Source of the DNA: Tetrastigma voinierianum
Taxonomy: Eukaryota; Streptophyta; Magnoliopsida; Vitales; Vitaceae
Length of the DNA stretch: 64,000 bases
NCBI GenBank assembly: GCA_016808115.1
Contig: JAEQBH010003961.1
Span: 744,001-808,000, forward strand
Direction of reading: 5' to 3'
A model generated the notes under the pieces. It saw only the letters and a program-made list of their open reading frames with translations, had not been told where the DNA came from and did no database searches. How positions within the stretch are numbered: position 1 is the first letter of the stretch; each line of letters begins with the position of its first letter. Shown piece after piece: positions 11,600-21,059 of the stretch. Position numbers and translations under genes: made by a program.

Positions 11600-12560
11600 G
11601 GAGGATATCCGTGTAGTTGATAACATTTCTCAACAAAGTGTCCCATGTCCCCACAATAGGCACACTAAGGTCGCCCTCTGAAAGATCCTGAACTGCGTTT
11701 GTTTTGAACAAACCTTGTGAATCTTGTGAACCACGTAGAAGGTCCAATGATCCGACCTCGCATTCTGCGAATATTTTCATCCGATTGCTCTTACGGCCAT
11801 GGCGGGCCACGAATTAGGAATATGCAGTCAGGTGTGTCGTGACGAAGCCTTGTTTTTCTTTCTTGGCAATACGCAGGAATATGCTTGACTTTGACGTAAT
11901 AAAGAGGATTCATGAGAATTATCTCGCTCAATAAATCAGGCCGTAAGATTCATTCAATCCCATTAGAAATTGCATCAATCTTTGTTGATCCTGTTGTGCA
12001 CCGCTTGACGCATCATTGTACGAAGCTAGTTCATCCCACAAGCTCTTGAGTTTTGTGTAATAAATTGAGATAGAAAGCTGCTCTTGTCGATGGTAGGCAA
12101 TTTCTCGCGAGATCTCAAATATGCGAGGTGCATTGCTTTGAGATAATCGGTCACGAAGGACTTCCCAATCCTCATGAGCAGTTGTATAATAGATTACGTA
12201 GTCCGAAATTCCCGTGGATTGAGAGTAAGAATGATCGTGGAATGCACCATATCATTGCAACGTGACCAAGTTGCATAGTCATCAGGATGAGTTTCTTCCG
12301 AAGGCGCCTTGATGGTGCCATTGACAAAACTCCAATTTATTCGCATTCAAAGCCAAGGTCATCGCTTCCGCGCCTGTCGAGTAGTTATCTCTTATCCGGG
12401 GTTTGGAACCAAAGCTTCAAACCCGGGATGATTCCGAGGTGCATGAACAGGGTTTTGAGAGATCGACTTGATGCGCCCGATTTCATGTTCCGTAATCATT
12501 CACGGTGGCCGGTTGACGAGATCACTGCACGAGAAGGTAGAGCCGTTACAATGGAGTCGG
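11600..12560 (-). pseudogene. Copia gag remnant with CCHC zinc knuckle
   Basis: Minus-strand positions 11664 to about 11623 encode CAYCGDMGHFVEKC, a CX2CX4HX4C zinc knuckle followed by YQLHGYP, the signature tail of Copia gag. Upstream pieces in shifted frames show the UBN2-type gag body (LMQFLMGLNESYG-like segments around 11950 and EILREIAYHRQEQL-like around 12100). Gag packages element RNA into virus-like particles. The frame is broken several times and its 3' part is displaced by the solo LTR. Confidence 0.82.
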
Positions 12561-12587
12561 GATTTTAGTTCCCGCTCCGATGACTGA

Positions 12588-12881
12588 TGAAAGGAAAAGA
12601 GAATTGGCTGAATTACTTTTCATTGATGTCAAGGAAGGATTTATACAGAAGTTAGACTTAGGTTACACATTAGTCTCTCCTATAATTAAGCTTAGGTTAC
12701 ACATTAGTCTCTCCTATAATTAAACTTAGGTTACACATTAGTCTCTCCTATAATTAAGCAATCACCAATCAATATAACTACAATCTAGGAATACAAAAGG
12801 AAAACTATTATACAAGGAAAACCGTTATGCACAGAATACCTCTTCTATAAATGGAAGATTTTCTATGTTAATTTCCTAACA
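12588..12881 (-). repeat. Copia 5' LTR (294 bp)
   Basis: Partner of 3840-4101 with three rather than two copies of the 33-34 bp CTTAGGTTACACATTAGTC unit. Just inside it on the minus strand is GTCATCGGAGC, a degraded match to the initiator tRNA-Met primer site seen in Copia elements. Confidence 0.9.
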
Positions 12882-12886
12882 TTTCT

Positions 12887-13766
12887 AACCTATCAATTAA
12901 GCTTTGTATTTGTTCTTCTTTTATGTTTATCATAAAGTAATTTATACTATTATTAATATGGACTAATTCTGTTAAATACATATCTTCATATTAATCTTCT
13001 TCAAAATCTTCTTGTATTATGCTTCATAGTTCGCATTGTCCTTCTTTTTGCACCTTCTCACAATCTTTTTTGCTAATAGCTTGGTTTCGAATATTCTATT
13101 TGTTTATCTAATTTTCCTCGACTTATAATTCTCGATTTCTTTTGTTATGGGCTTATCATGTAATGTCTTGATAAGGTAAAAAATCTTTATTAAAAGTTAT
13201 TGTCCATTATCTTTAATAGAAATGATAGTCCTAATATAATCTGATGTTTAAGATTTAAAGGTTTATCCAAGTTTCTTTTAATATAGAAGGAGTATTCTAG
13301 ACTGTGAGTAACAAATATTATAAAGGATATTTTGGATGTAGTACTTAGATGGTTGATATACCTATTAAAACTTCCGTTTACTTGTTGTGCTATCATAGGT
13401 TTTTCTGCTAAGGTTATGAATCTTTTTGGTATTATTTTCATCTATAATTACATGAGTACAACCTGTATCTAATAATGCATATGTTTTTATTAAAAAATCT
13501 TATATCCTAATTGTGCATTCTATTTGAGGTGCTTTTATTTCTCCTAATTTATTACATTTTTCTATAGGGTGGATTATTACATTAGAGTTTTCTTCATCCA
13601 TAAATTCTTCTGGGATTTCTCCCAATTTTTTCTTTCCTATATATTTTTCAAATTTTGTTACTAAATCATTATATCCTTCTTTTATTAGAATTATTTCTTG
13701 TTCTATTCTTTTTATCTTTTCATCTATGGAGAGAGTATTTATAATTTCTTGATTATCTTTTTGACA
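12887..13766 (-). pseudogene. Pararetrovirus aspartic protease region
   Basis: The minus strand at 13461-13469 encodes DTG inside ALLDTGCTHVII, the aspartic-protease active site flanked by hydrophobic strands as in caulimovirid polyproteins. It matures the polyprotein by cleaving capsid from polymerase. A further frame, 13190-13441, continues towards reverse transcriptase. The Copia insertion follows at 12881, so the protease and polymerase parts are now 9 kb apart. Frameshifts are present. Confidence 0.75.
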
Positions 13767-14951
13767 TTAATTTATTTCAGTACTTATGTTAGTGTCGAAG
13801 TATTCTTCTATACATATTATGCATCCTTCTAAGTAACACTTACGGCATTTTGCTCTATGTAATCTATCTGGAAACCATTTACATTTAAAACATCTAATAC
13901 TATCAAGTCCTCTATTCTTTTTCCATTTATGTTCACATGTTATATCCATAAATTTTGTATTTGGAAATTCTAATTTTGCTAAATCATTTATTAGATCTTC
14001 ATTTTCACTGTCTGAGTTTTGTTTTCCTTTTGTGATACTAACTATACTATACATCGTTTCGATATTAGATATTTCTTCATCTATTTCCACTAATTCTTCA
14101 TTTGTACATTCTAAAAGCATACTTCTAGTATTATATAGGTTTTTCTTTCTAGGACAATTTGTACTTAAATGGTCTGGTTCTCCACATGCATAGCACTTAA
14201 GTTTGTTTCTATATATTCTCTTTGGATTGTATTTTCTAACATGTCTACTAGGATTTAAATAAGGTTTTCTTCTAGTAGATCTTTTCAAGAAACATCTTTT
14301 ATTGTATTTTTTATATGGTTTATATTTCTTTTCTTTTCTATTTTCTTCCATTCCATATGTTTGTGGTGTGAATATATTTTTACAGAATCTATACTGACTT
14401 TTCTTAAGTTGTCTTTGGGTTTGTATTTCGCTGCATTTTCTTTTTAATATTTCCATTATATAGTTTATCCTATGTCCTATACTCCAAGGTTTCTGGTTTT
14501 CTGTCATCTCATCTTGTTGGACTCCTTTTAATTCCCTCCATGAGGTTTCAATTTCTCTTCCTAAGGTTCCTGGAAGTTTTCTAAATATTTTTTTCTCTTA
14601 ACTCTTGGTTGAATCCATTTCCTGAAATAGCACAAAAATGGTAATATGATTGACAGAATTCTTTTATATACTTCCAGCCTTTATCTCGCATTCGTTTCGA
14701 TGTAATAATGATTCTTATTGAATAGTAAGATGTCCTGAGTTGGGATCTTCTCCTGTAATTAGACTACTAATTTGGTTTACAAAATTATAGGGATTAGCTC
14801 CTAATTTGAGCATACCATTGTAGTTTTCTCTAAAATTTGTCTTGTAAGATTCCCATAATGCCCTAGTACTTTCTCCTAAAAAGGTTTCTAAATATTTATA
14901 CATGGTTTCCTGTGCCTGCTTTCTCGGGGTATATTTTCCCGTACTTCTCAA
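13767..14951 (-). pseudogene. Pararetrovirus capsid protein
   Basis: Frame 14715-14951 (TMYKYLETFLGESTRALWES … NPYNFVNQISSLITGEDPN) and the 246-codon frame 13767-14507 together cover a caulimovirid capsid protein. The second frame has a basic Lys/Arg/Tyr-rich stretch (about residues 54-104) and a zinc knuckle C105-C108-H113-C118 (plus 14154-14195), which bind the genome. An acidic serine tract follows, then a second Cys-rich cluster (C191, H193, C206, C209, C221, C224, C229, C232) like that seen in badnavirus- and petuvirus-type polyproteins. The two parts are in different frames, so at least one frameshift lies between 14510 and 14715. Confidence 0.88.
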
Positions 14952-15560
14952 GCATTATCGATACTTCCATACATCTATTACACTATTCCATAATTGTGGA
15001 TCATGAGCTGCTATATTCAATATTTGTCCTGAAGCTTGTCCTTGGAACTTATAGGGTTTTTCTATTGGATAAGGTCTTCTCAGTCTCAGAATCTATGGAT
15101 TCATCATAGGATTGATTTGGTTTAGGTTTATTCTCATAATATACTTGTGGTCTAGGTAAATTTCCTCCTCTATCTTGCCTTATTCCCATAGGTTGGGTTC
15201 TAGTAAATGGTGTAGGAGAAGTTGCAATACTTACTTCATCATCCATCATTTCTAAATCATTATCTGATTCTATGGTTTCATTGTCATCTTCTATTAATTC
15301 TATGACGACAATGTTCCCTAGATTATCATAGATTAATCTTTCTTCTTCTTATATTTCTCCTTTTCTTAAAGCTAATGTTTCTATTTTTAATAAATCTTCT
15401 TCTCCTATTATTACTCCGTCTCGTCTATGTGAGTATTCTTTTATCAAGTAATCTTTTCCTTCTAAAGTTACAGAGTCTATTTTTATTTTTGTTAATTCTT
15501 CGTACTCTTCACTTTCTCAGGTATCATTCTTTTTTGTAATCTATTTAATCTTATAATTAG
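14952..15560 (-). pseudogene. Pararetrovirus linker region with acidic tract
   Basis: The minus strand shows an acidic, low-complexity stretch (IELIEDDNETIESDNDLEMM near 15230-15300) and then the 66-codon frame 15049-15249, rich in Thr, Pro and Arg. It lies between the movement-protein-like and capsid parts, where caulimovirid polyproteins carry a disordered linker. No fold is recognised. Confidence 0.5.
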
Positions 15561-17422
15561 TTTTCCTAAAGTATTTTGGTATACTAAAGAGGATTTTGGG
15601 TATAACTGCTTTTTGTTTCTTAGCAAAATCTTCTAAATCCCATTCTAACTCAAGCAAATTTTCTACTTAATGCCTCGGTTTAACTCATTCTTCAAAGGGT
15701 TAAGAGATTTACCACATCTTCTACTTTTATTTTACTTTATTATCTGCATAATTTGTGCATCTTCCAATAAATCCTATATTAATTACTAGATTACTACCTT
15801 TTACTTGTTGTTCATATCCTTTTGTTTTAATTCCTATTTTAATATCTTGTTGTAAGTCTTTAAGGCTCATCATGTAACCGCATACAATATACTATACCTA
15901 TGTTATTATTCATATCTATCTCTCGTACTTGCTATCATTGCTTTTCCATATCTCTGGTCTAACTATCATCATATATATGTATTAACGTTGTCTTCTAAAC
16001 CTTTCTTCTAGTTCTTTAAACGACTATAGTTATTAATCCTAAATGACAAAAGCTATATTCTTTTCTTAATTTGTCTACTATATCTTTTCCTAATAATTCT
16101 AATGTGATTGTATCATCTCCTAAACATTGGATTTATTCTTCTCTGATACATTTTATAAATTTATTTCTTCTTTCAAATATCTTCTTTTTATATATCACTT
16201 CTGGTTCTAATATTTTTAAACCATTAGTCTTAAAGTTTTCATATTCTATTTCTAGATTTGTGATTTCAACTATTTATGTTCCATATTTATCAGCTTGCCT
16301 AAGTAATCTATCATTATTACTACTTGTTTCTCCTACTTCAAATATTGTTCTAGAAATTCCAGAAAATGATCTTCTGCTATTCATTGCTTTTTTGTTTGTC
16401 TTTACTTGTTCCAAAGTTATAAGTTCTAGGTATAGTTATTGATTTCTTGGGTTTTCCTATTTCTAGGTTTATTCCTATAAGATCTTCTATGTCTTGTGTT
16501 TTGAACCATTAATATTCAGAGCTTTACTAAGTTTCTGACTTATATTTAATAATAATAATATTATTATATTATTTTGTTTTTAAAAAGTTAAATCTGCTTT
16601 ACTAACAGGGTTTTCTGAACTTAGACCTTATGGTATATTATGGAAAATTTTCGCTTCTTCTAGTATTTTAAGATATGTTTGATCTTTTAATAGGTTATTC
16701 ATATGCTAGCCTATTTAATTCTTTTAATATATTTGTATGTCCTTTATTTATTTCTATAAGTTTTTCTAATTGATTAATACCTTATTGTTAGATTCTTCTA
16801 AGTATTTGATTTGTGTACTAGTGTTCTATTTTCTTTTCAATAAGTCTAGTGAATGGATATATAATACATTTTTTCAATTTTTTCTACTGTTTTCTAAGTG
16901 TTTTATCTTACTATATTCTAGATTGAAAGTTTTAAAATTTTCTGAGAAATTGATTATTAGATCTGCTAATGTGTTAAGAGTTTTATATGAATTTTCTAAA
17001 TTTTCTGAATGTATATTATGTGTATAATTCTCTTTTTTATAATTGCACTTTAATTTAAATGAGTCTGAAATACTAATTTGTTTTTCTAAGTTTTCTATTT
17101 TGATATCTAGATAATCTAAATTTCTAATTAAATGACTAATCTTTAATAATTGTTATATCTTCTATGTGTTCTTCTGGATAATCTACAATCGGTATGGTTT
17201 CTATTAAGTGAATTAATTTTTCTATAAAATTTTTCAAGATAATATTCTCTCGTGGCCGATTCTGTCTTCTTATAGGAAGAGGAACTATATCAATGTTTCT
17301 AGGTAATTATTATATTCAGCTATTAGTAAATTTCTAAGGCTTTCTATAGTTCTAATTTTATCACTATTTTCGTGGAAATCTATATGATTAATTTTTTCTG
17401 TGAAATCATCAAATCTTGTCAT
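15561..17422 (-). pseudogene. Pararetrovirus N-terminal and movement-protein-like region
   Basis: An ATG at 17420-17422 opens a 45-codon frame (MTRFDDFTEKINHIDF …) that is broken near 17285 and continues in another frame (ENIILKNFIEKLIHLIE). The region 16700-17200 is Leu/Ile/Glu/Lys-rich, suggesting a coiled coil. Around 15750-15880 the minus strand reads SLKDLQQDIKIGIKTKGYEQ and NLVINIGFIGRCTNY, resembling the 30K-superfamily movement protein core that opens plasmodesmata for cell-to-cell spread. Stops interrupt every part. The movement-protein assignment rests on weak similarity and position. Confidence 0.55.
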
Positions 17423-17768
17423 AGACTAATTTTTTAAATAAATAAGATAAATAAAGCTTGTTTATATCTGAGTGAGTTAATTTTAAATGTCTTCTTTCAA
17501 GGTTGTTTCTAAGTATATTAAACACTAATCTTTCTTTATCTAATCTTTTAGTAGTAGTTATTATCTCAAGAACGACTAAATTCTTTCTAATATAATTTGT
17601 TATAATATTAAATATCTCGTTTCTGAAACCACCGTCAAATATTATTTCCTTTCTAATTATTTCTACTGGATTTATGTATTCTGTTAAAGCTAGAGGATCA
17701 TAAACACTCTTCTAATTTTCTAATATATTCTTTTATTATTAATTTATCTATGGTTCACTAGATCTAAG

Positions 17769-17782
17769 GCTCGATACTAATA
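17769..17782 (-). promoter_or_regulatory. Candidate tRNA-Met primer-binding site of the pararetrovirus
   Basis: The minus strand reads TAGTATCGAGCC, a one-base-shortened match to the TGGTATCAGAGC site complementary to initiator tRNA-Met that primes minus-strand synthesis in Caulimoviridae. It lies between the leader repeat and the first ORF, about 350 nt upstream of the ATG at 17422. Confidence 0.5.
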
Positions 17783-18082
17783 AATTAAAAGTGGATCGGC
17801 GAATTTTAGTTTGAGCCGAGGGATTAAAGTGTAGAGAGAGTGAGAATTAAAAGTTTTATGTCCCACTGGGAATTTTACTTTTTTATGACTTTTTTTTTTA
17901 AACAATAATTTACAAAGTTTGACTAATTAAATGATCTCAGTTATAATCATGCATCCCTTAACGCTAGAATAGTCCTAAACAATTAATTTAGACAACTGAC
18001 AAATAGCAAAATATCAAAGATACTTTACACTAGCGATCATACATATATGAAAAGTTTCATTAATCAAGCTGAAATAAAGTTC
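17783..18082 (-). other. Pararetrovirus leader, unique part
   Basis: AT-rich non-coding sequence between the right leader repeat and the primer site. No gene is seen. It includes a poly-pyrimidine tract near 17890-17900. Confidence 0.5.
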
Positions 18083-18348
18083 ATTAATCAAAAGAAAAAT
18101 AAAGTTCATTAATCAAAAGGAAATTATTTTTGAGGCCATAAGATTTCGGGAGAAACCCCTTGCGGGATGTCTCCTAAGTTTTTTAAAACATATTAGAATT
18201 TAAACATATAAATAAATGACAATTGATGAAAACACACCTTTATATAAATGTAATAAAACTTAAACCGAAAGCTTTTATGAAAGCTTTGGAATACATAGAC
18301 TGAAAAGAGAGAGAGAGCTCATGAGAAAGAAGACTAGGGAGAGCTATA
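18083..18348 (-). repeat. Pararetrovirus leader repeat, 5' copy
   Basis: Direct repeat of 564-869 with the same landmarks (see that entry). Homology ends at GAGCTATA (18348), after which the sequence changes to the flank of the PPO gene. The TATA box region present beside the other copy is absent here, so this copy begins about where transcription would. Confidence 0.85.
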
Positions 18349-18393
18349 GCAAAGCCCAGCATAGCCATCCTTTTGTCACTTATTACGACCATA

Positions 18394-18395
<2 letters not shown>

Positions 18396-18449
<54 letters not shown>

Positions 18450-18473
18450 AGAGAGAGAGAGAGAGAGAGAGAG
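18396..18473. repeat. Compound (TA)n(GA)n microsatellite downstream of PPO
   Basis: About 25 TA units (18396-18446) are followed by about 13 GA units (18448-18473). The repeat lies between the PPO stop codon and the pararetrovirus, probably in the PPO 3' UTR or just past it. Likely polymorphic. Confidence 0.95.
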
Positions 18474-18527
18474 GTTTACATTTTTAGGTGCGATAAATTC
18501 AATTCAATCAGGAAATAAACCTAATTC

Positions 18528-18905
18528 CTAATTCCACCAATGGCAGCCATTATCAGCCCCAGCACGAGGGACTATAGTCACGATAACGCTGTCATCATCC
18601 TCGGCTTCCAATTTCTCCAATAACTCATTTATCCCTATCCTTAGCGACGTCTTCGTCTTCATTCCCTGCATATGCTTGTGAGGCACGTTCACAAAGCTAC
18701 CTGCAAACTCACTATTGGTAGGCCTAATCACTGAATAATCTTCTTCATTTATGTAAACATCAAATTTCACGAAAGCCCCTCTATATAGCTCTATTCCTTT
18801 AACCACCAACGTCTCTTCTTCATCCTCTTTCTCCTGCTTGCCTCTCGACTTCTTCGGCCTCTGAACTTCCAATTTTATTATCGAGTCCAGACGTTTCTGA
18901 AGTCC
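18528..18905 (-). pseudogene. PPO: Polyphenol oxidase C-terminal (KFDV) domain, out of frame
   Basis: The minus-strand frame ending at 18528 encodes LDSIIKLEVQRPKKSR followed by about 100 residues with AFVKFDVYINEED, the hallmark of the plant PPO C-terminal KFDV domain (PPO1_KFDV). In intact plant PPOs this domain follows the DWL domain directly, shields the copper site and is later cleaved. Here it is in the -1 frame relative to the upstream tyrosinase domain. The phase change lies between about 18882 and 18905, and the main frame stops at 18878. The domain itself has no internal stop and ends with HWWN. It is translated only if the shift is a sequencing error. Confidence 0.9.
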
Positions 18906-20278
18906 CCGGCGCTGCCTGTCGTCGTCGATCTGGCTTTAGCCGTTCTCTTCCCCTTTGGGCTGAGAGGAGGTGCTTCGCGGAATGGAATATCCTGATATGT
19001 GTATCTCATCTTGAGGGGGTCAAGACAGTCTCGGACGCTGACAAGAACACGTTGGGCGTCCTCATTGTAGAAGTAGAAGGTGCTGTCTAGCCAATCCGGA
19101 TCGGTGAAGTCCTTTCTGTTTTTACCTCCAATTTTTTCCCATATCGTCCACATCCGGTCGACGTTACTATGGTGTGCGTAGAATATGGGGTCTCTGGCGG
19201 CGGTATATAAGACCCCCATGTCCTCATTTGGCGCTTCAAAAAGACCAGTCCACGAGTGGACTGTATTATGCGGGACGAGCTCCAAGGTACCCGCTCCGGG
19301 GTCTGGCTGGTCGCCGGCGCGGTATGGCTTGCCTTGGAAAAGCGTAGCAGTCGTGGCTAGTACAACTTGCCGGTACATGGTCGCCAGATTGTTCTCCACA
19401 AGTTCAGGGTCGGGAGGTGTATATTTGCCGTAATCGTAGTTGAGATCGACCACCGTCGGAGGCAGGTGGAGGGCGTTCCGTTTTACGTCGTAGAGTGGCG
19501 ATTTTGGGTCATCAGCATATATGGGCGGCATTTGCATGCCGGGGGGGGTATCCCAGGCCCAGAACGGCAGAGCGAAAGTAGGATCATTGATAAGTTTAGC
19601 AAGAATTCTCTCATGGAAGTAGAGATACAAGCGGTGCCAAGGGAAGAAAAGCCAAGAACTATGAACCTGGAGTTCTATGGTTGGAAACCCTTCCTGAAAG
19701 TATGCGCCGTCGCAGTAGGCGCAATGAACATTAGCCTGTTGGCGGAAGCTACGAGGATCATCATCGGGAAGTTCTTTCATTAGCTGAACTGCCTTCTTAT
19801 ACTTGGCTATGTATTCTTTGCTGAGCAAGTGAGCAGCTGGTCTAATCCGCAGGGGGGAATTCGGGGATGGTAGCTTGAAATCTATAGCCTTCTCGGTCCG
19901 GGGTGGGCAGCAATTGGTCGGAGTTACGCCTTTAGGCACGTCGGGGAAACAACATTTCTCCGGTGTCTTGATGGGAGCCCCCAAGGCCGATGGGTCGGAT
20001 GCGGGCAGGCCGCCGGCAGCGCCGTACAGGCCTCCTATGCCGATGAGCACATTCCTCCTGTCCACCTTCCCAACCGAAGTTTCTGGAACCTTCGAGGTGG
20101 AATTGGAATTCAAGTTCGGATCACTGTTTGTAAAATTGCACGACACTTTAACTCGACCGAATCTGTTGTTTTTCAATACAGAGACATGAGAAACACGGTT
20201 AAAAAGGGGAGAAGGTGAGAAGGCCAAAATGGTGGCGGTAGTGGCGGAGGTTGTGAGTGGCCCAGCCGAAGAAGCCAT
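18878..20278 (-). CDS. PPO: Polyphenol oxidase (catechol oxidase), frameshifted near the C-terminus
   Basis: An intronless frame of 466 codons. PPO oxidises o-diphenols to quinones in the thylakoid lumen, a browning and defence enzyme. Residues 1 to about 100 form a chloroplast plus lumen transit peptide, Ser/Thr-rich then twin-arginine (R74-R75) before a hydrophobic Gly-rich segment; mature protein probably starts near APIKTPE (101). CuA ligands are H185, H206 and H215, with C189 placed for the Cys-His thioether to H206. CuB ligands are H337, H341 and one of H369/H370. E333 and N338 match the residues linked to monophenolase activity in related enzymes. The DWL domain follows (DPDWLDSTFYFYNED, from 393). 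The frame then ends in RNVWTR and lacks KFDV. With that domain restored, length would be about 585 residues, normal for the family. The ATG at 20276-20278 has a good context (ACCATGG). Function is uncertain because of the truncation. Confidence 0.95.
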   Translation of the reverse strand: MASSAGPLTTSATTATILAFSPSPLFNRVSHVSVLKNNRFGRVKVSCNFTNSDPNLNSNSTSKVPETSVGKVDRRNVLIGIGGLYGAAGGLPASDPSALGAPIKTPEKCCFPDVPKGVTPTNCCPPRTEKAIDFKLPSPNSPLRIRPAAHLLSKEYIAKYKKAVQLMKELPDDDPRSFRQQANVHCAYCDGAYFQEGFPTIELQVHSSWLFFPWHRLYLYFHERILAKLINDPTFALPFWAWDTPPGMQMPPIYADDPKSPLYDVKRNALHLPPTVVDLNYDYGKYTPPDPELVENNLATMYRQVVLATTATLFQGKPYRAGDQPDPGAGTLELVPHNTVHSWTGLFEAPNEDMGVLYTAARDPIFYAHHSNVDRMWTIWEKIGGKNRKDFTDPDWLDSTFYFYNEDAQRVLVSVRDCLDPLKMRYTYQDIPFREAPPLSPKGKRTAKARSTTTGSAGDFRNVWTR

Positions 20279-20325
20279 GGTTTGAGGGAGGAGTCTGGGT
20301 TATATCAATTACACTGCTATCTATC

Positions 20326-20333
20326 CTTATATA
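20326..20333 (-). promoter_or_regulatory. PPO TATA box
   Basis: The minus strand reads CATTATATAAGG; TATATAAG lies 48 bp upstream of the PPO ATG. It is a good plant TATA box, giving a very short 5' UTR. The Mutator-like transposon begins only about 120 bp further upstream, so the native promoter is short or is shared with the transposon end. Confidence 0.7.
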
Positions 20334-20454
20334 ATGGACAGAGTGACAAAGTGGATTAAAATATCCGAAGAATATGACGGGAAACTTGTGTTTCACGTTC
20401 ATTGATTTAAAAACAATTACAAATAACAGTATAGAAATGATGAGGTTAATTGTC

Positions 20455-20870
20455 GAGTTTTGTACGGATATAAGCTATTTAAAATAAAATAAAATAAAAT
20501 TAATATGGCGTCCAAAATAATTTCAGTAAGAACTGTCTGTAGTGGGAGCAGGCGTTGAAAAATCTGGCCGACAGCGGGACCGGCGAACTAGTTGTTTGTT
20601 AATTGCCGTCGTTGTGAACGGCGGCATTTTAATTTCCGTTAATTGCCGTCGTCGACAACGGCGGCATTTGCATTTCAACCAATTCAAATAATGATAGATT
20701 CGAATGGCAATTTAATTGAGATAAATTATTCATTGGAGCTTTTCACACATTTTCCTCTTATAACGCCTCTCTCTTTCTTTCCGTCGTCGTCTTGCATTAC
20801 TCCCCCTCACTTCTTCTCTTCTTCTCCTCTGCTGCTCCGATCCACCTTTCCGCGCGTGGCCTCCGTCCGA
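20455..20870 (+). repeat. MULE left terminal inverted repeat
   Basis: Inverted counterpart of 31960-32456. It contains two clear GC-rich hairpin units (20600-20630 and 20639-20670, ATTGCCGTCGT…ACGGCGGCATTT) plus one degraded unit near 20565. A pyrimidine-rich block follows (CTCCCCCTCACTTCTTCTC near 20800) that matches the purine-rich block of the other end. Confidence 0.85.
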
Positions 20871-21059
20871 TAGGATATTGTCACTCTCTTGGGTATATTC
20901 ACTCTCACTTTTCTCTCTCTTTGATCTGTGTTTATGCTTATTCATGGAGGAGTTCAGTCTTGAATAAAATAATTAGAAAAATGTATTCAAAGGTCGACAT
21001 TAAACCACGTTTCCCTTACGTTGTAGGATGACGGAATCTGAAATAGAGCTTTGCTTATA

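Larger units (their letters stand above)
3840..12881 (-). mobile_element. Complete but decayed Ty1/Copia retrotransposon inserted in the pararetrovirus
   Basis: The two LTRs (3840-4101 and 12588-12881) start TG on the plus strand and end CTAACA. They are flanked by a perfect 5-bp target duplication TTTCT at 3835-3839 and 12882-12886. On the minus strand the order is gag with zinc knuckle, integrase, reverse transcriptase, RNase H, which is the Copia order. After removing the Gypsy solo LTR nested at 7706-11599, the element is about 5.1 kb, normal for the group. The reading frames hold many stops and frameshifts, so it is not autonomous. Confidence 0.92.
564..18348 (-). mobile_element. Endogenous pararetrovirus (Caulimoviridae), broken, with nested insertions
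   Basis: Read on the minus strand, the order is leader repeat, candidate tRNA-Met primer site, N-terminal region, movement-protein-like region, capsid protein with zinc knuckle, aspartic protease, reverse transcriptase, RNase H, unknown 3' frame, TATA box, second leader repeat. This order and the motifs are those of Caulimoviridae with one long polyprotein (petuvirus or florendovirus type); the genus is not resolved. Removing the Copia insertion (3840-12881 plus one target duplication) leaves about 8.4 kb between equivalent points of the two leader copies, a normal genome size for the family. Many stops and frameshifts interrupt every domain, so no functional product is expected. There is no integrase, as expected for a virus rather than an LTR retrotransposon. 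Confidence 0.85.

Noticed and set aside
19185..20189. Plus-strand frames of 82, 138 and 104 codons
   Set aside because: Antisense shadows of the conserved PPO coding sequence.
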